DNA of 64,000 nucleotides from Caballeronia arvi (GTDB lineage: Bacteria; Pseudomonadota; Gammaproteobacteria; Burkholderiales; Burkholderiaceae), in NCBI RefSeq assembly GCF_001544695.2, contig NZ_FCOM02000009.1:175868-239867 (forward strand), given 5' to 3'. Shown in pieces: positions 1-10,257 of the stretch; within the stretch, counting starts at the first letter, position 1, and every line of letters begins with the position of its first letter. The notes under the pieces were generated by a model, which was given only the letters and a program-made list of their open reading frames with translations, ran no database searches and had not been told where the DNA came from. Both the position numbers and the translations under genes were made by a program.

Positions 1-1630
1 GGCTGTCCATGATGAACGCGTCGTTGGGCGCGAGCGACACGGCCTTTTCGATCAGCTTCACGGCCTCGTCGAGCCGTTGATTGCGATCGACGAGCGAATA
101 GCCGAGCGCGTTGTACGCCTGCGGATTGTTCGGCTGCGTGCGCATGAGCGTGCGCAGCTGAGCCTCCATGACGTCGTAATGGCCGTTCTTCTCCGCTGCC
201 ATCGCGTAGTCGTAGATGAGGTCGGGATCGTCCGGGAACGCGGCCACGGCCTTCGCGAGATTCGCTTCGGCTTCCTTGTAGCGATGTGCCTCGAAGAGAA
301 TGGCCGAGTCGGTGCGCGCGAGCAGCGCGAGATCGCGCGGATCGGAACTTTGCAGACTGCCGATCAGCGCCCGGGCGTCGTCGACCTTGCCTTGCTTCGC
401 GAGCAGTTGCGCGCGCGTGATCTGCGCGGGCAGATACTGCTGGCTCGTGCGCGGAATCTTGTCGAGCCACTGACTCGCGGCGGCGTCGTTCTTCTGCTCG
501 AGCGCGAGTTGCGCAAGATAGATGTACGCCTGGCCGGGGTCCGCGCCTGGCGTGCTTTCCGCCGTCTTCGCGTAGAGATTCAGAAAGTCCTGCGCCTTGT
601 CGAACTGCTTCTTCTGGATGTTGATGAGCGCGAGCGCCATCAACGGCGTCAGGTCTTTCGGATCGTTCTTGCGCATGATCTCGAACTGCTTTTGCGCATC
701 GTCAATCCTGTCGGCCGACAGATACAACTGCGCGAGCGCGAGCCGTGCGTCATGCGATTTGGGATTCTTGTCGAGATATTTCTCGAACGAGGCGATGCCT
801 TCCTTGCGCTCGTCCGGGCCCATGCGCGCGAGCGTCAGCGCGGCGGGAAGATAGTCCGGCTTGAGTTGCAGCGCCTTTTCGAGCGATGCCTTCGCGCCCG
901 GCGGATCATCGGCGACCAGTTGTTGCCGCGCGAGCGCGAGCTGCGTCTCGGGCCGGTCCAGATCGTTTTTCGTCAGATCTTTGAGCACGTTGAGCCCGCC
1001 GATGCGATTCGGTCCGCGCGCGAGCAACGTCTGCAACGACAGGATGGCCTCGCCGCGCTGCTCGGGCGATACCTTGGCGAGTTCACGCTCGAGCGTGGGC
1101 TTCGCGTCTTCGGGCTTGCCCGCGACGATCAGCAGCGATGCGCTCAATTGCGCCGCGCGCTCCGAATGCGGCGCGAACTGCTGCCAGAGTTGCGCCGACG
1201 TGAGTGCATCGTTCGGGCTTTGCGCGGCGATCGCGATTTCAGTTGCACGCTGCGCGAAACGCGGATCGTGCGTGTCGCGGGCGAGCGCGAGATAGGTCTG
1301 GAATGCGGGCGCGGGCTGGCCGCGCTGCAACGCGACTTCGGCGGCCAGAACCTGAAACACGATCTGGCTGGACATCGAGACGTTCGGCAAGTCCTGCTTC
1401 TCCGCGCCGCTCACCGGCGCGGTCAGCAGATCGGCCGCGCTTTGTGCGTCGGACTGCTCATCGGCACTCGGAACGGGCGTCGCGTTCGGTTCCTGAGCGT
1501 GCGCGGGCGCGCACGCCAGCGCGGCCATCGCGAGCGCAATGGCGCCAGCGATTCGCGACATTGGCACGGCGAACGAATGCGTCGAGCTGACCCGACGCTT
1601 CGCAAACAGCTTCATGACGAACGAGTTCAT
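1..1630 (-). CDS. Tetratricopeptide repeat protein, 3' end outside window
   Basis: The reverse strand translates to a secreted TPR protein whose C-terminus lies beyond the left edge. After an N-terminal basic stretch and a hydrophobic segment ([17 protein letters not shown]) there is a signal-peptidase-like AHA-Q site, then repeated helical pairs rich in Ala/Leu with TPR-type spacing (for example [19 protein letters not shown] and [24 protein letters not shown] units near the left edge). TPR arrays mediate protein-protein contacts; no enzymatic motif is visible. In Burkholderia a TPR protein of this kind sits beside lolB/ispE, so an outer-membrane assembly role is plausible but unproven. Two in-frame ATGs (1630 and 1615) are possible starts; neither has a strong ribosome binding site. 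It is divergent from mutM with 85 bp between the starts. Confidence 0.85.
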   Translation of the reverse strand, partial: MNSFVMKLFAKRRVSSTHSFAVPMSRIAGAIALAMAALACAPAHAQEPNATPVPSADEQSDAQSAADLLTAPVSGAEKQDLPNVSMSSQIVFQVLAAEVALQRGQPAPAFQTYLALARDTHDPRFAQRATEIAIAAQSPNDALTSAQLWQQFAPHSERAAQLSASLLIVAGKPEDAKPTLERELAKVSPEQRGEAILSLQTLLARGPNRIGGLNVLKDLTKNDLDRPETQLALARQQLVADDPPGAKASLEKALQLKPDYLPAALTLARMGPDERKEGIASFEKYLDKNPKSHDARLALAQLYLSADRIDDAQKQFEIMRKNDPKDLTPLMALALINIQKKQFDKAQDFLNLYAKTAESTPGADPGQAYIYLAQLALEQKNDAAASQWLDKIPRTSQQYLPAQITRAQLLAKQGKVDDARALIGSLQSSDPRDLALLARTDSAILFEAHRYKEAEANLAKAVAAFPDDPDLIYDYAMAAEKNGHYDVMEAQLRTLMRTQPNNPQAYNALGYSLVDRNQRLDEAVKLIEKAVSLAPNDAFIMDS

Positions 1631-1715
1631 GGAAATCCAGACGATGTTTCGGTCGATTGTAACGCGGTCGCTAAAATACCGGCACACTCGTCCCAGCAAG
1701 ACGCTCTCCAGAAAA

Positions 1716-2546
1716 ATGCCCGAACTGCCGGAAGTCGAAGTCACCCGCCGCGGAATCGAACCCTATGTCGCCGGACGCCGCGTCGAGCACGTCGACGTGC
1801 GCACGCCCGCGCTGCGCTGGCCCATCCCGAAGCATCTTCCGAAGACGCTCGATCATCAGAAGATCGAGAAAGTCGAGCGGCGCGGCAAGTATCTGCTGTT
1901 CGAAACCGCCGAGGGCTGGCTCATCGTTCATCTCGGCATGACCGGCACGCTGCGCGTGTTGCGTCACGTGCCGAAGCCGCCCGAAGCGGCGAAGCACGAT
2001 CATGTCGATATCGTGTTCGACGACTTCATCCTGCGCTTTCGCGATCCGCGTCGCTTCGGCGCGATCCTCTGGCATCCGCGCGCGGACGGCGACGTGCTCG
2101 ATCATCCATTGCTCGCGGGCCTAGGCGTCGAGCCTTTCTCGCCGGAATTCTCCGGCGCGCTGCTGTTTCGCGAGACGCGCGGGCGCAAGGTGTCGGTGAA
2201 GCAGGCGTTGCTCGCGGGCGGAATCGTCGTGGGCGTGGGCAATATCTACGCGTCGGAGAGTCTCTTTCGCGCGGGCATCCGGCCGACGACCGCCGCCGGG
2301 CGCATCTCGCTCGTGCGCTATGACCTGCTTGCGGACGCCGTGCGGGTGACGCTCGCCGCCGCCATCGAGAAGGGCGGCAGCACGCTGCGCGACTTCGTCG
2401 GCAGCAATGGCGAATCGGGCTACTTCCAGCTCGACTATTTCGTCTATGATCGCGCGGGCCTGCCGTGTCACGTCTGCGGAACCGCTATCAAACAGATCGT
2501 TCAAGGGCAGCGTTCGACTTACTTCTGTCCGCGCTGCCAGCGCTAA
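1716..2546 (+). CDS. mutM: Formamidopyrimidine-DNA glycosylase (Fpg)
   Basis: Bifunctional DNA glycosylase/AP lyase that excises 8-oxoguanine and formamidopyrimidines. The 276-residue product starts MPELPEVEV, giving the essential Pro2 nucleophile and Glu3, and has the conserved Lys58 in RRGKYLL. The C-terminal zinc finger is intact, with Cys251, Cys254, Cys271 and Cys274. An upstream in-frame extension exists, but the protein must begin at this ATG because Pro2 is the catalytic residue after Met removal. mutY follows 6 bp downstream, so the two GO-system enzymes form a two-gene operon: MutM removes 8-oxoG opposite C and MutY removes A misinserted opposite 8-oxoG. Confidence 0.98.
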   Translation: MPELPEVEVTRRGIEPYVAGRRVEHVDVRTPALRWPIPKHLPKTLDHQKIEKVERRGKYLLFETAEGWLIVHLGMTGTLRVLRHVPKPPEAAKHDHVDIVFDDFILRFRDPRRFGAILWHPRADGDVLDHPLLAGLGVEPFSPEFSGALLFRETRGRKVSVKQALLAGGIVVGVGNIYASESLFRAGIRPTTAAGRISLVRYDLLADAVRVTLAAAIEKGGSTLRDFVGSNGESGYFQLDYFVYDRAGLPCHVCGTAIKQIVQGQRSTYFCPRCQR

Positions 2547-2552
2547 TTTCCG

Positions 2553-3614
2553 ATGCTCGCTCTTACAGATTTTTCGTCGCGCCTCATCGCGTGGCAACGC
2601 ATTCACGGCCGCCACGACCTGCCGTGGCAGAACACGCGCGACGCATATCGCATCTGGCTTTCGGAGATCATGCTGCAGCAGACGCAGGTCTCGACCGTCA
2701 TCCCTTACTACGCGCGCTTTCTCGAACGCTTTCCGACGGTGACGTCGCTCGCCGATGCGCCCATCGACGACGTCATGGCGCTCTGGGCCGGGCTCGGCTA
2801 CTACTCGCGCGCGCGCAATCTGCATCGATGCGCGCAGACGGTGGCGCACGAACTTGGCGGCACGTTCCCGCAGACCGTCGACGAACTCTCGCTATTGCCC
2901 GGCATCGGCCGTTCGACGGCGGCGGCGATCGCGTCGTTTGCGTTCGGCGCGCGGGCGACGATCCTCGATGGCAACGTGAAGCGCGTGCTCGCGCGTGTGT
3001 TCGGCGTCGAAGGCTTTCCGGGCGAAAAGAAAGTCGAAAACGCGATGTGGGCGCTCGCCGAATCGCTTCTTCCCGATGCCGCGAACAAGGAAGACGTGAC
3101 CGCATACACGCAAGGCCTGATGGACCTCGGCGCGACGCTCTGCGTGCGCGGCAAGCCGGATTGCGCGCGTTGTCCGTTCGCGTCGGATTGCGTGGCGAAA
3201 GTCGAAGGGCGTCAGCGCGAATTGCCCGCTGCGCGCCCGAAGAAAGCCGTGCCGACGCGCAAGACATGGATGCTCGTTCTGAAGGACGGCAATTCGATCC
3301 TGCTGCAGAAGCGTCCGTCGATCGGCATCTGGGGCGGTCTGTGGAGCCTGCCCGAAGCTGCGGACGAGGCTGCGCTCGTCGAAGTCGCGCAGAACCTCGG
3401 CGCCGATGTGCATTTGCAGCGTCTAGCGCCGCTATCGCACGCGTTCACGCATTTCAAGCTGGATATCGAGCCGCGTCTGGCTGAAGCGCGCTGCGCGCCG
3501 CGCGAGTTGATGGACACGGAAACGGTCTGGGCGCCGCTTTCCCGCATCGATGCCTACGGCGTGCCCGCTCCGGTGCGCAAGCTGATCGATGCGCTGACCG
3601 GCCCGCTCATCTAA
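2553..3614 (+). CDS. mutY: A/G-specific adenine glycosylase
   Basis: Removes adenine mispaired with 8-oxoguanine. The 353-residue protein has the HhH-GPD fold with catalytic Glu38 (SEIMLQQTQV), the hairpin LPGIGRSTAAAI around residues 115-126 and catalytic Asp139 (ILDGNVKRV). The 4Fe-4S loop is complete: Cys197-x6-Cys204-x2-Cys207-x5-Cys213. The C-terminal part (about 230-350) is the Nudix-like 8-oxoG-recognition domain, seen in IGIWGGLWSLPE and the HAFTHFKLDI stretch. Immediately follows mutM. Its TAA overlaps the stop of the convergent LON-domain gene by 4 bp (3611-3614). Confidence 0.98.
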   Translation: MLALTDFSSRLIAWQRIHGRHDLPWQNTRDAYRIWLSEIMLQQTQVSTVIPYYARFLERFPTVTSLADAPIDDVMALWAGLGYYSRARNLHRCAQTVAHELGGTFPQTVDELSLLPGIGRSTAAAIASFAFGARATILDGNVKRVLARVFGVEGFPGEKKVENAMWALAESLLPDAANKEDVTAYTQGLMDLGATLCVRGKPDCARCPFASDCVAKVEGRQRELPAARPKKAVPTRKTWMLVLKDGNSILLQKRPSIGIWGGLWSLPEAADEAALVEVAQNLGADVHLQRLAPLSHAFTHFKLDIEPRLAEARCAPRELMDTETVWAPLSRIDAYGVPAPVRKLIDALTGPLI

Positions 3615-4243
3615 AGCAGTTGATGGTGCTGCATGTAGTGATGCACCACGTCGATGCGCGCACCCGCGTCCATCAATTCCATGAGCTTCTGGCGCGCGCG
3701 CATCGGGATCGGCAGGATTTCGGCGAGGCGGTTCGACACCCACGTCGGATCGTCATATAGGAACGGCTCGACGAAAGGCAGGTTCTGCGGCTCGCGTTCC
3801 TTTATCGTGTCGACGATCCGCTCAAGCACTTCCGCGCACGCGCCGAACTTGGCGAGCGCCTCGGCGCCTTGCAGCGGTTGATCGTCGCCCAGCAACTCCG
3901 CCGTGCCGACGAGCAGATTGCTCGGCTCCACGCGATGATCCGTCAGTCTGAAGCGCTCGGTCCCGCGTGCCTGGACGAGTAGAAGGCCGAAGGTATCGAC
4001 ATCGCATTCCGAGATTTCGGCGAGACAGCCGATGTGCTCCGGCACCGAAGGATCGCCCGGCGACGCGACCTCGTGCCCGCTTTTCAGCAGGCACACGCCG
4101 AACGGCGTCTGCTCGCGCAGGCACTCGCGCGCCATGTCCAGATAGCGTGCCTCGAAGACTTTGAGCGGCAGCAGGCCGCCCGGAAACAGCACGGTGTGAA
4201 GCGGGAACAGCGGCAAGTCGGCCAAAACGGGATTCGCGGACAT
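3611..4243 (-). CDS. LON peptidase substrate-binding domain protein (YcaM/ATP-independent LON-N family)
   Basis: A stand-alone LON N-terminal (PUA-like) domain of about 210 residues without the AAA+ or protease parts. The opening LPLFPLHTVLFPGGLLPLKVFEARY is the family hallmark, followed by GVCLLKSG and a C-terminal helical part. Function is unknown; in Lon itself the domain binds substrates. I chose the ATG at 4243 because it has a CTGGAGG-like ribosome binding site. A GTG at 4306 overlapping the rapZ stop (GTGA) is a possible alternative start. It is the last gene of the ptsN-hprK-rapZ transcription unit and ends tail-to-tail with mutY, overlapping by 4 bp. Confidence 0.9.
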   Translation of the reverse strand: MSANPVLADLPLFPLHTVLFPGGLLPLKVFEARYLDMARECLREQTPFGVCLLKSGHEVASPGDPSVPEHIGCLAEISECDVDTFGLLLVQARGTERFRLTDHRVEPSNLLVGTAELLGDDQPLQGAEALAKFGACAEVLERIVDTIKEREPQNLPFVEPFLYDDPTWVSNRLAEILPIPMRARQKLMELMDAGARIDVVHHYMQHHQLL

Positions 4244-4302
4244 CGCGCCCCTCCAGAGTGGACCGCCGGCGCGGCGATCAGGTTCGCGTGTGAGGCGCGC
4301 TG

Positions 4303-5175
4303 TCACCCAGCCGGGATGGGCGCGTCACGATGCCGCACGATCACATTTGCCGTCTCGCAAAAGCGCGCGGCGAGCGCCTCCGCGATGAACACCGAGCGAT
4401 GCTGGCCGCCTGTGCAGCCGATCGCGACAGTGAGATAGCTACGGTTGTCGTCGCGAAAACGCGGCAGCCATTTGCCGACGAATGCGCCGACGTCGTCGAT
4501 CATCTCGCCGACCAGCGGTTGCGCGGTCAGAAAATCGATGATCGGCTGATCGAGGCCCGTGAACGGACGCAACTCGCGGTCGTAATACGGATTGGGCAGC
4601 GCGCGCACGTCGAACACGAGATCGGCGTCGAGCGGCACGCCGCGCTTGAAGCCGAACGATTCGAACATCAGCGTGAGATCGGCGGCGTCCGTCTCGACGA
4701 AGCGCTTGACCCATGCGCGCAGCACGTTCGAACGCAAGTTGCTCGTGTCGATCTGATGGCCGTATTCGGCGAGGCCCGCGACCAGTTCGCGCTCGCGTTC
4801 GATGGCCTCGGCGAGCGAGTTCAGCACGCCGACATCGGCCTCGCGCATCGGCGGGCCGGAGAGCGGGTGGCGGCGGCGCGTCTCGGAGAAGCGCTGGATC
4901 AGCGACTGCGTGCTCGCGTTCAGGAACAGCACGCGCAGATCGTAGTCGTGCGAAAGCGTGTTGATGATGGCCGGCACTTCGTCGAGCGAGAGGCTCGAGC
5001 GCGCGTCGATCGCGACGGCGAGTCGTGTCTGGCCTTCCTTCGCAAGATAGGCGGCGAGTTCGGGGAGAAAGCGCGGCGGCAGATTATCGACGCAGTAGTA
5101 GCCCCCGTCTTCCAGGGCGTTCAGCGCAACGGACTTGCCGGAACCGGAGATGCCGGTGATCAGGATGATACGCAT
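4303..5175 (-). CDS. rapZ: RNase adapter protein RapZ (nucleotide-binding)
   Basis: The 290-residue protein begins [15 protein letters not shown], with the Walker A loop GISGSGKS at residues 8-15, and continues [13 protein letters not shown], typical of the RapZ/YvcJ family. In enterobacteria RapZ binds small RNAs and recruits RNase E to control GlmS (amino-sugar synthesis). The C-terminal domain, which in the family binds RNA or UDP-GlcNAc, is present ([17 protein letters not shown]). It lies 80 bp downstream of hprK and in the conserved proteobacterial ptsN cluster. Whether GlmS control is retained in Burkholderiales is not shown by sequence. Confidence 0.96.
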   Translation of the reverse strand: MRIILITGISGSGKSVALNALEDGGYYCVDNLPPRFLPELAAYLAKEGQTRLAVAIDARSSLSLDEVPAIINTLSHDYDLRVLFLNASTQSLIQRFSETRRRHPLSGPPMREADVGVLNSLAEAIERERELVAGLAEYGHQIDTSNLRSNVLRAWVKRFVETDAADLTLMFESFGFKRGVPLDADLVFDVRALPNPYYDRELRPFTGLDQPIIDFLTAQPLVGEMIDDVGAFVGKWLPRFRDDNRSYLTVAIGCTGGQHRSVFIAEALAARFCETANVIVRHRDAPIPAG

Positions 5176-5255
5176 GGGTTTTCGGGGTTCGCTTTCTCTT
5201 AGCTTAGCACCTGCGCTCGATTCGATTCGATACGCGCAACGTCCTCCCGGCGCGC

Positions 5256-6224
5256 TCAGATCAGCTTGCCGGGAAACTGGCTGTCGGGGTCCTGCATGGC
5301 AAGGCGCTGACGATCCATGAAGTCGCGCAGAGTATCGATGCCGCGCAACTGCAGAATCGTGTTGCGCACGGCGGCCTCCACCAGCACGGCCAGGTTACGG
5401 CCCGCCGCGACCTGAATCGTCACTTTGCTGATCGGCAGGCCGAGCACGTCGACGGTCTGACTTTCGAGCGGCAGGCGCTGGAATTCGCCATCCGGCCGGC
5501 GCACGAGCTGCACGATCAGCTTGAGCTTCATTTTCCGGCGCACGGCGGTTTCGCCGAAAATCGTCTTGATGTCGAGCAGGCCGAGACCGCGCACTTCGAG
5601 CAGGTTTTGCAGCAGCGGCGGGCAGCGGCCTTCGACGAAGTCGGGGCCGAGGCGCACGAAATCCACTGCGTCATCCGCGACGAGACCGTGACCGCGGCTG
5701 ATGAGCTCGAGCCCGAGTTCGCTCTTGCCGAGGCCCGAGTCGCCGGTCAAAAGTACGCCCATGCCGAGGATGTCGATGAACACGCCGTGCAGCGTCGCGC
5801 GCGGCGCGAGAATGCGCGACATGTACGCACGCAGGCTGTCGATGACCGCGGCCGCGGACATGCGCGTCGTGAAGAGCGGCGTGGACGAGCGCGTGCAGCG
5901 CAGGACGAGTTCCGGCGGCGCGCCGACTTCGCCCGCGACGACCAGAAACGGCGGCTCGAGCGCGATCAGCTCCGCCATGTGGCGCGAGCGGTCTTCATCG
6001 GACTGGCGTTGGTAGTAGTTGATCTCGGCGTCGCCGAGCACCTGGATACGGTTCGGGTGAATCAGGTTCAGGTGGCCGACGAGGTCGGCGCTCGATGTCG
6101 CGTTTGCGACGGTCTCGCTCGAGAAACCACGTTCCCAGCCCTCGTGCCCCGTGAGCCAACTGAGCTTCAGGGCGGCGGCGTTGTCGTCGAAAATACTTTG
6201 GGCGTTGATGCTGGACGTATCCAT
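5256..6224 (-). CDS. hprK: HPr kinase/phosphorylase
   Basis: Bifunctional serine kinase/phosphorylase acting on HPr. The 322-residue protein has an N-terminal HprK-N domain (about 1-130) and a C-terminal kinase domain with the Walker A loop GDSGLGKS at residues 161-168 and the HprK signature [10 protein letters not shown]. The start at 6224 (MDTSSINAQ) is chosen because the family begins there and a GGAG lies just upstream; an in-frame upstream extension is probably not translated. In proteobacteria lacking classical carbohydrate PTS control the gene lies with ptsN and rapZ, as here, implying a role in the nitrogen-PTS regulatory network. Confidence 0.96.
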   Translation of the reverse strand: MDTSSINAQSIFDDNAAALKLSWLTGHEGWERGFSSETVANATSSADLVGHLNLIHPNRIQVLGDAEINYYQRQSDEDRSRHMAELIALEPPFLVVAGEVGAPPELVLRCTRSSTPLFTTRMSAAAVIDSLRAYMSRILAPRATLHGVFIDILGMGVLLTGDSGLGKSELGLELISRGHGLVADDAVDFVRLGPDFVEGRCPPLLQNLLEVRGLGLLDIKTIFGETAVRRKMKLKLIVQLVRRPDGEFQRLPLESQTVDVLGLPISKVTIQVAAGRNLAVLVEAAVRNTILQLRGIDTLRDFMDRQRLAMQDPDSQFPGKLI

Positions 6225-6397
6225 GAGGCCGGAACTCCGTTGGAAGCCGGGAGCAGCCTTCGCGTGCAGACGAAGCGGGTTGCTTCGCTCTTTTCGCATG
6301 GCGCTGCGTTTGACCGATTGTGCCCCAGAAGCTTTACGTAAGCGAGGCGCGCCGCGTGCCGGAGCAGCGGGCGCAAGTCGCTATGTTTTCAGGGCTA

Positions 6398-6853
6398 TCA
6401 CGGTTGCCATTGCGTGAGCACTTGATAAAGCGCCTCACGATCTTCTTCCTTGTGCAGACGCTCGCGCGCCTCGCCATCGGAGAGCAATTGTGCGATCTCC
6501 GAGAGAATTTCCAGATGCTGTTGCGTCGCCTGTTCGGGCACGAGCAGGAAGATCAACAGCGAGACCGGCTGGCCGTCGGGCGATTCGAACGCGACCGGTT
6601 CGGCAAGGCGCACGAACGCGGCGACCGGTTGCTTCAGCCCTTTTATGCGGCCGTGCGGAATGGCGACGCCCTCGCCGAGGCCGGTCGAGCCGAGGCGCTC
6701 ACGAGCGAAGAGATTGTCGGTGACGGTGCTGCGGGCGATGCCGTTCTGGTTCTCGAAAATCAGGCCCGCTTGCTCGAATACGCGTTTCTTGCTGGTAACG
6801 GGCAGTCCGAGAACCACGTTCTCGATGGGAAGAAATTTGGCTAAACGATTCAT
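6398..6853 (-). CDS. ptsN: PTS IIA-like nitrogen regulatory protein (EIIA-Ntr)
   Basis: Terminal phospho-acceptor of the PTS-Ntr chain, which regulates potassium transport and nitrogen/carbon balance in proteobacteria. With the start at 6853 (MNRLAKFLP) the product has 151 residues, the usual length. The phosphorylatable histidine is His67 in EGVAIPHGRI. Family motifs DNLFARERLGSTGLG and PVSLLIFLLVPE are present. The next gene on the strand, hprK, starts 173 bp downstream. A TATAAT-like element and an inverted repeat lie about 140-185 bp upstream. Confidence 0.96.
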   Translation of the reverse strand: MNRLAKFLPIENVVLGLPVTSKKRVFEQAGLIFENQNGIARSTVTDNLFARERLGSTGLGEGVAIPHGRIKGLKQPVAAFVRLAEPVAFESPDGQPVSLLIFLLVPEQATQQHLEILSEIAQLLSDGEARERLHKEEDREALYQVLTQWQP

Positions 6854-6990
6854 GTTGGCAGGCAGATGCGTGGCCTGATAGCTCCTCATCGTGGCCGCTG
6901 TCTGAAAGCGCTCACGGCGATGGTGAAACGAAAGTGCGCTGGCGGCGTTTTTCCTGCAGCGTGCGTGTCATAACCGAAATTAACCGGACC

Positions 6991-7037
6991 ATTATAGAAC
7001 AGGGCACAGTCCGATGGTGCGCCGCGCCATTGCACCA
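6991..7037 (-). promoter_or_regulatory. Putative ptsN promoter with inverted repeat
   Basis: On the reverse strand a TATAAT hexamer (complement of 6991-6996) lies in the 410-bp gap between hpf and ptsN. At the expected -35 distance sits an imperfect box covered by the inverted repeat TGGTGC-N11-GCACCA (7015-7037). A repressor or activator site overlapping the -35 region is a reasonable inference. No strong consensus -35 hexamer is visible, so transcription may need an activator. The rest of the gap, apart from the hpf terminator, shows nothing recognisable. Confidence 0.35.
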
Positions 7038-7102
7038 TTCCCGATCAAATGTGCAGGACAAAGCCCTGAAAATCAATGGCTTGTACCTCTCTACGGCCAA
7101 AA

Positions 7103-7134
7103 TCCAACAAAAAAGCCGCCAGTCGGGGCGGCTT
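7103..7134 (-). terminator. Rho-independent terminator of hpf
   Basis: AAGCCGCC (7113-7120) pairs with GGCGGCTT (7127-7134) around a 6-nt loop. On the reverse strand the stem is followed by a run of T residues (complement of the A-run 7109-7114), the expected layout for the end of the rpoN-hpf transcript. Confidence 0.75.
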
Positions 7135-7263
7135 CGGTTGGGCGCATGCTCGTGTCGACCGTTTTCGGATAGTCGAGGTTTTCCTCGAATCATGCCCGCC
7201 GTCCGTGGCGGCGGGGCTTCCCTGTCATCCGTCGGTCAGGCCGTGAGCACGCGAGTCGAACGC

Positions 7264-7623
7264 TCAGGGCGACGGCGCTTCCACTTCGTGCGGTTCGCCG
7301 CGGTACTTGACCGATTCGTGAGCGTGGCCCTGAATCTTGTCCTTGTGCTTGATGACTTGCCGGTCCAGCTTGTCGACCATCAGATCGATCGCCGCGTACA
7401 TATCAGCGTCACAACTCTCGATAAAAATGTCCTTGCCCTTGAGATGCAGGTTGATTTCCGCCTTCTGCCTCTTTTCCTTTTCCCTATGATTGTCGACCGA
7501 GAGGACAACGTTGCCGTCGATAACTTGATCGAAGTGACGGAGCACCCTGTCCAGCTTCGTGATCACATACTCGCGCAACGCAGGCGTCAATTCGAGGTGG
7601 TGTCCGCTGATCTTCAGATTCAT
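7264..7623 (-). CDS. hpf: Ribosome hibernation promoting factor (HPF/YhbH family)
   Basis: Short-form hibernation factor that binds the 30S A/P-site region in stationary phase. The 119-residue protein starts [20 protein letters not shown] and carries the family motif [27 protein letters not shown]. The start at 7623 follows a good GGAGAGCAACT ribosome binding site. It is just downstream of rpoN, the classic proteobacterial order (rpoN, hpf, ptsN). The length shows it lacks the C-terminal dimerisation domain of long HPF. Confidence 0.95.
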   Translation of the reverse strand: MNLKISGHHLELTPALREYVITKLDRVLRHFDQVIDGNVVLSVDNHREKEKRQKAEINLHLKGKDIFIESCDADMYAAIDLMVDKLDRQVIKHKDKIQGHAHESVKYRGEPHEVEAPSP

Positions 7624-7807
7624 AGTTGCTCTCCAAGCTAGTGGCCGTGAGATCACGTCGGCTCGTCCGATACCGGTCGGCTGTGCTTCCCGTCAGCGCG
7701 TCATGCCGGCGCGACTGAAAAACGGGATGCATCGGCCGGCACGTCCGCGCTTTCGCAATGCGGCCGGTAAACGCCCACCGCAACACGCGATGGACTACAG
7801 AGACGGG

Positions 7808-9325
7808 TCATAGAGACTTGCGCAGATTCACTGCCGGGATCTTGAGGGCTTCGCGGTACTTGGCGACGGTGCGCCGCGCGACCACGAATCCTTGTTCCGC
7901 CAGCAGTTCGGCGATGCGGCTGTCTGAAAGAGGAGTTTTGGTGTCTTCCGCTCCTATCAGTTGCTTGATGAGTGCGCGAATCGCCGTGGACGATGCCGCG
8001 CCTCCTGTGTCGGTCGAAACGTGCGATCCAAAGAAGTACTTAAATTCAAGCGTCCCGAATGGGGTGAGCATGTACTTGCCTGTGGTCACACGTGAAACCG
8101 TCGACTCGTGTAATCCCAGCGTATCAGCAATCTCCCGCAAAACCAAGGGCCGCATGGCGATTTCGCCATGTGCAAAGAAGTTCTTTTGACGCTCCACAAT
8201 CGCTTGTGCGACGCGCAGAATCGTCTCAAACCTCTGCTGAATATTCTTGATGAGCCAGCGCGCTTCCTGAAGCTGCTGACGCAGTGACCCGCTGCCCGGA
8301 TCGCCGCGATTGTTGCGCAGAATGTTCGCGTACAAATGATTAATGCGCAGCTTCGGCACGATCTCGGGATTGAGTTCGGCGGTCCATCCGCTCGCGGACT
8401 TTCTCACGAGAATGTCCGGCACCACGTAATCCGCTTCGCTTTTGCCGTACGCCGCGCCCGGAAACGGCTCCAGCGACTTGATCAGCAGATGCGCGTCCCG
8501 AAGGGCGTCGTCGCCGGCTTTCAACTGTTTGCGCAAACGCGTGAAGTCGCGCGCCGCGAGCAGTTCCAGATGATTCGTGACGATTTCGAGCGCGAGCGTG
8601 CGCGTGGGGGAGCCGTCGAGCCGCAGCAACTGCAGCTTCAGGCATTCCGATGCCGACCGTCCGCCGACGCCGGGCGGATCGAAGCTCTGGAGCAACGCGA
8701 GTGCCGCGCTCAGTTCGTCGATCTCGACTTCAAGCTCTTCCGGCAGATCGGTTTGAACTTCATCGAGCGATGAAGTCAGATACCCGTCCTCGTCCAGCGA
8801 TTCGATCAGGAAAATGACGAGCGCGCGGTCCCGCTGATTCGCCGCGGTCATGCGCAACTGAGCGGTCAGATGGTCGCGCAGCGTCGTGGTCGATTCGTGG
8901 ATCTGCAGCGGCGGGAGATCGTCGTCGTCGGAGGCGTTGTTCGCGCGGCCGTAGTCTTCGAGATTCCATGAACTGGAATCCTGGCTGTTGTCCGAACCCA
9001 AGCCGTTGTATTCGTCGACGCCCTGCGGCTCGCTGTTTTCCGAACGTTCGGAACTCGACGACGACGATGACGAGCCATTGTTCATCATCGGCTCGGAGGG
9101 CGCGCTCGGCGCTCCCGGCTGTGCAATCAGCGAGCCGTCCGCGGCGACGCGCAGCGGGCTCGCGATCCAGTCGTCGTCGTTCTCGAGGAGCGGATTCTGG
9201 GCGACCGCCATCGCGACTTCCTGCTGCAGTTCGAGCGTAGACAACTGCAGCAGCCGGATCGACTGCTGCAGTTGCGGGGTCAGCGCAAGATGCTGCGAGA
9301 GGCGGAGTTGGAGGCTGGCTTTCAT
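7808..9325 (-). CDS. rpoN: RNA polymerase sigma-54 factor
   Basis: The 505-residue protein has the Gln/Leu-rich region I at its start ([20 protein letters not shown]), an acidic and Ser-rich region II linker (about 75-135), the core-binding region, a helix-turn-helix ([19 protein letters not shown]) and the C-terminal RpoN box [10 protein letters not shown] at about 483-492. Sigma-54 directs transcription from -24/-12 promoters and requires an enhancer-binding activator. The poly-Ser run in region II (about residues 86-94) is unusually regular but this linker is variable in the family. It heads the hpf/ptsN block and has its own terminator-separated unit from the lpt genes upstream. Confidence 0.98.
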   Translation of the reverse strand: MKASLQLRLSQHLALTPQLQQSIRLLQLSTLELQQEVAMAVAQNPLLENDDDWIASPLRVAADGSLIAQPGAPSAPSEPMMNNGSSSSSSSSERSENSEPQGVDEYNGLGSDNSQDSSSWNLEDYGRANNASDDDDLPPLQIHESTTTLRDHLTAQLRMTAANQRDRALVIFLIESLDEDGYLTSSLDEVQTDLPEELEVEIDELSAALALLQSFDPPGVGGRSASECLKLQLLRLDGSPTRTLALEIVTNHLELLAARDFTRLRKQLKAGDDALRDAHLLIKSLEPFPGAAYGKSEADYVVPDILVRKSASGWTAELNPEIVPKLRINHLYANILRNNRGDPGSGSLRQQLQEARWLIKNIQQRFETILRVAQAIVERQKNFFAHGEIAMRPLVLREIADTLGLHESTVSRVTTGKYMLTPFGTLEFKYFFGSHVSTDTGGAASSTAIRALIKQLIGAEDTKTPLSDSRIAELLAEQGFVVARRTVAKYREALKIPAVNLRKSL

Positions 9326-9384
9326 GGCAAAGTTTTAATCATTGTAGAGAGTTTGCCACGCGCGCGAAACCTCGCGGGGATTCC

Positions 9385-9415
9385 AAAAAAGCCGTGCCGC
9401 CCGGGAAGGCGGCAC
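9385..9415 (-). terminator. Rho-independent terminator of the kds-lpt operon
   Basis: GTGCCGCC (9394-9401) pairs with GGCGGCAC (9408-9415) with a 6-nt loop. Read on the reverse strand the stem is followed, after GGC, by six T residues (complement of 9385-9390). It separates lptB from rpoN. Confidence 0.8.
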
Positions 9416-9474
9416 GCAAGTTTTGCTGGTTCGGACTGGTGCGGCGCACTATGCGCGCCACACCACGAGCGCGG

Positions 9475-10257
9475 TCACATCCGGAAATGCTCGCCGAGAT
9501 AGACGCGCCGCACGCTCTCGTTCTCGATGATCTCGCCCGGCGCGCCGGCCGCGAGCACGGAGCCGTCGCTGATGATGTACGCATGATCGCAGATGCCGAG
9601 CGTCTCGCGCACGTTATGGTCGGTGATCAAGACGCCGATGTTGCGCTGCTTCAGAAACTTCACGATCTTCTGAATTTCCAGCACGGCGATTGGGTCGACG
9701 CCCGCGAACGGCTCGTCGAGCAGGATGAAGCTAGGGTTGGTCGCAAGCGCGCGCGCGATTTCCACACGACGGCGCTCGCCGCCCGACAGCGACAACGCCG
9801 GATTCTCGCGCAAATGCGCGATCTGCAATTCGTCGAGCAAGGCTTCTGCGCGCTGGGTTATGGCGTCTTTAGACAGGCGTTTTCCCGAGGCGTCCGTCTG
9901 CAGTTCCAGCACCGCGCGGATATTTTGCTCGACAGTGAGCTTGCGGAACACCGACGCTTCCTGCGGCAGATACGACAAACCGAGATGCGCGCGCTGATGA
10001 ATCGGCAGAAGGCTGATCGATTTGCCGTCGAGATCGATCTCGCCGGCATCGAGCGGCACGAGGCCGACGATCATATAGAACGACGTGGTTTTGCCCGCGC
10101 CGTTGGGCCCGAGCAGTCCGACCACTTCGCCGCTCTTCACGTCGAGCGACACGTCTTTCACCACGGTGCGCGACCCGTAACGCTTCTTCAGATTGCGGAC
10201 GACGAGCGAACTCGATTCGCCTTCCGGCTTGCGGTGGGGCATGGCGGGCGAATTCAC
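9475..10257 (-). CDS. lptB: LPS export ABC transporter ATP-binding protein
   Basis: Cytoplasmic ATPase of the LptB2FGC complex that drives lipopolysaccharide from the inner membrane to the periplasmic bridge. The 260-residue protein has Walker A GPNGAGKT (50-57), the ABC signature LSGGE (157-161) and Walker B FILLDEP (177-183), plus the LptB-specific [20 protein letters not shown]-loop region. A GTG start at 10257 overlaps the lptA stop as GTGA; an ATG five codons in (MPHRK) is an alternative. Translational coupling to lptA fits their joint function. Confidence 0.97.
   Translation of the reverse strand: MNSPAMPHRKPEGESSSLVVRNLKKRYGSRTVVKDVSLDVKSGEVVGLLGPNGAGKTTSFYMIVGLVPLDAGEIDLDGKSISLLPIHQRAHLGLSYLPQEASVFRKLTVEQNIRAVLELQTDASGKRLSKDAITQRAEALLDELQIAHLRENPALSLSGGERRRVEIARALATNPSFILLDEPFAGVDPIAVLEIQKIVKFLKQRNIGVLITDHNVRETLGICDHAYIISDGSVLAAGAPGEIIENESVRRVYLGEHFRM

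Noticed and set aside
77..2323. 748-codon open frame on the plus strand
   Set aside because: It is antisense to the TPR gene and then out of frame with mutM; Arg/Ala/Gly-rich composition is typical of shadow frames in high-GC DNA.
6854..7263. Sigma-54 promoter (-24 GG, -12 GC) before ptsN
   Set aside because: GGTGC and GCACC are present but at the wrong spacing for TGGCAC-N5-TTGCA; a sigma-70-like TATAAT fits better.
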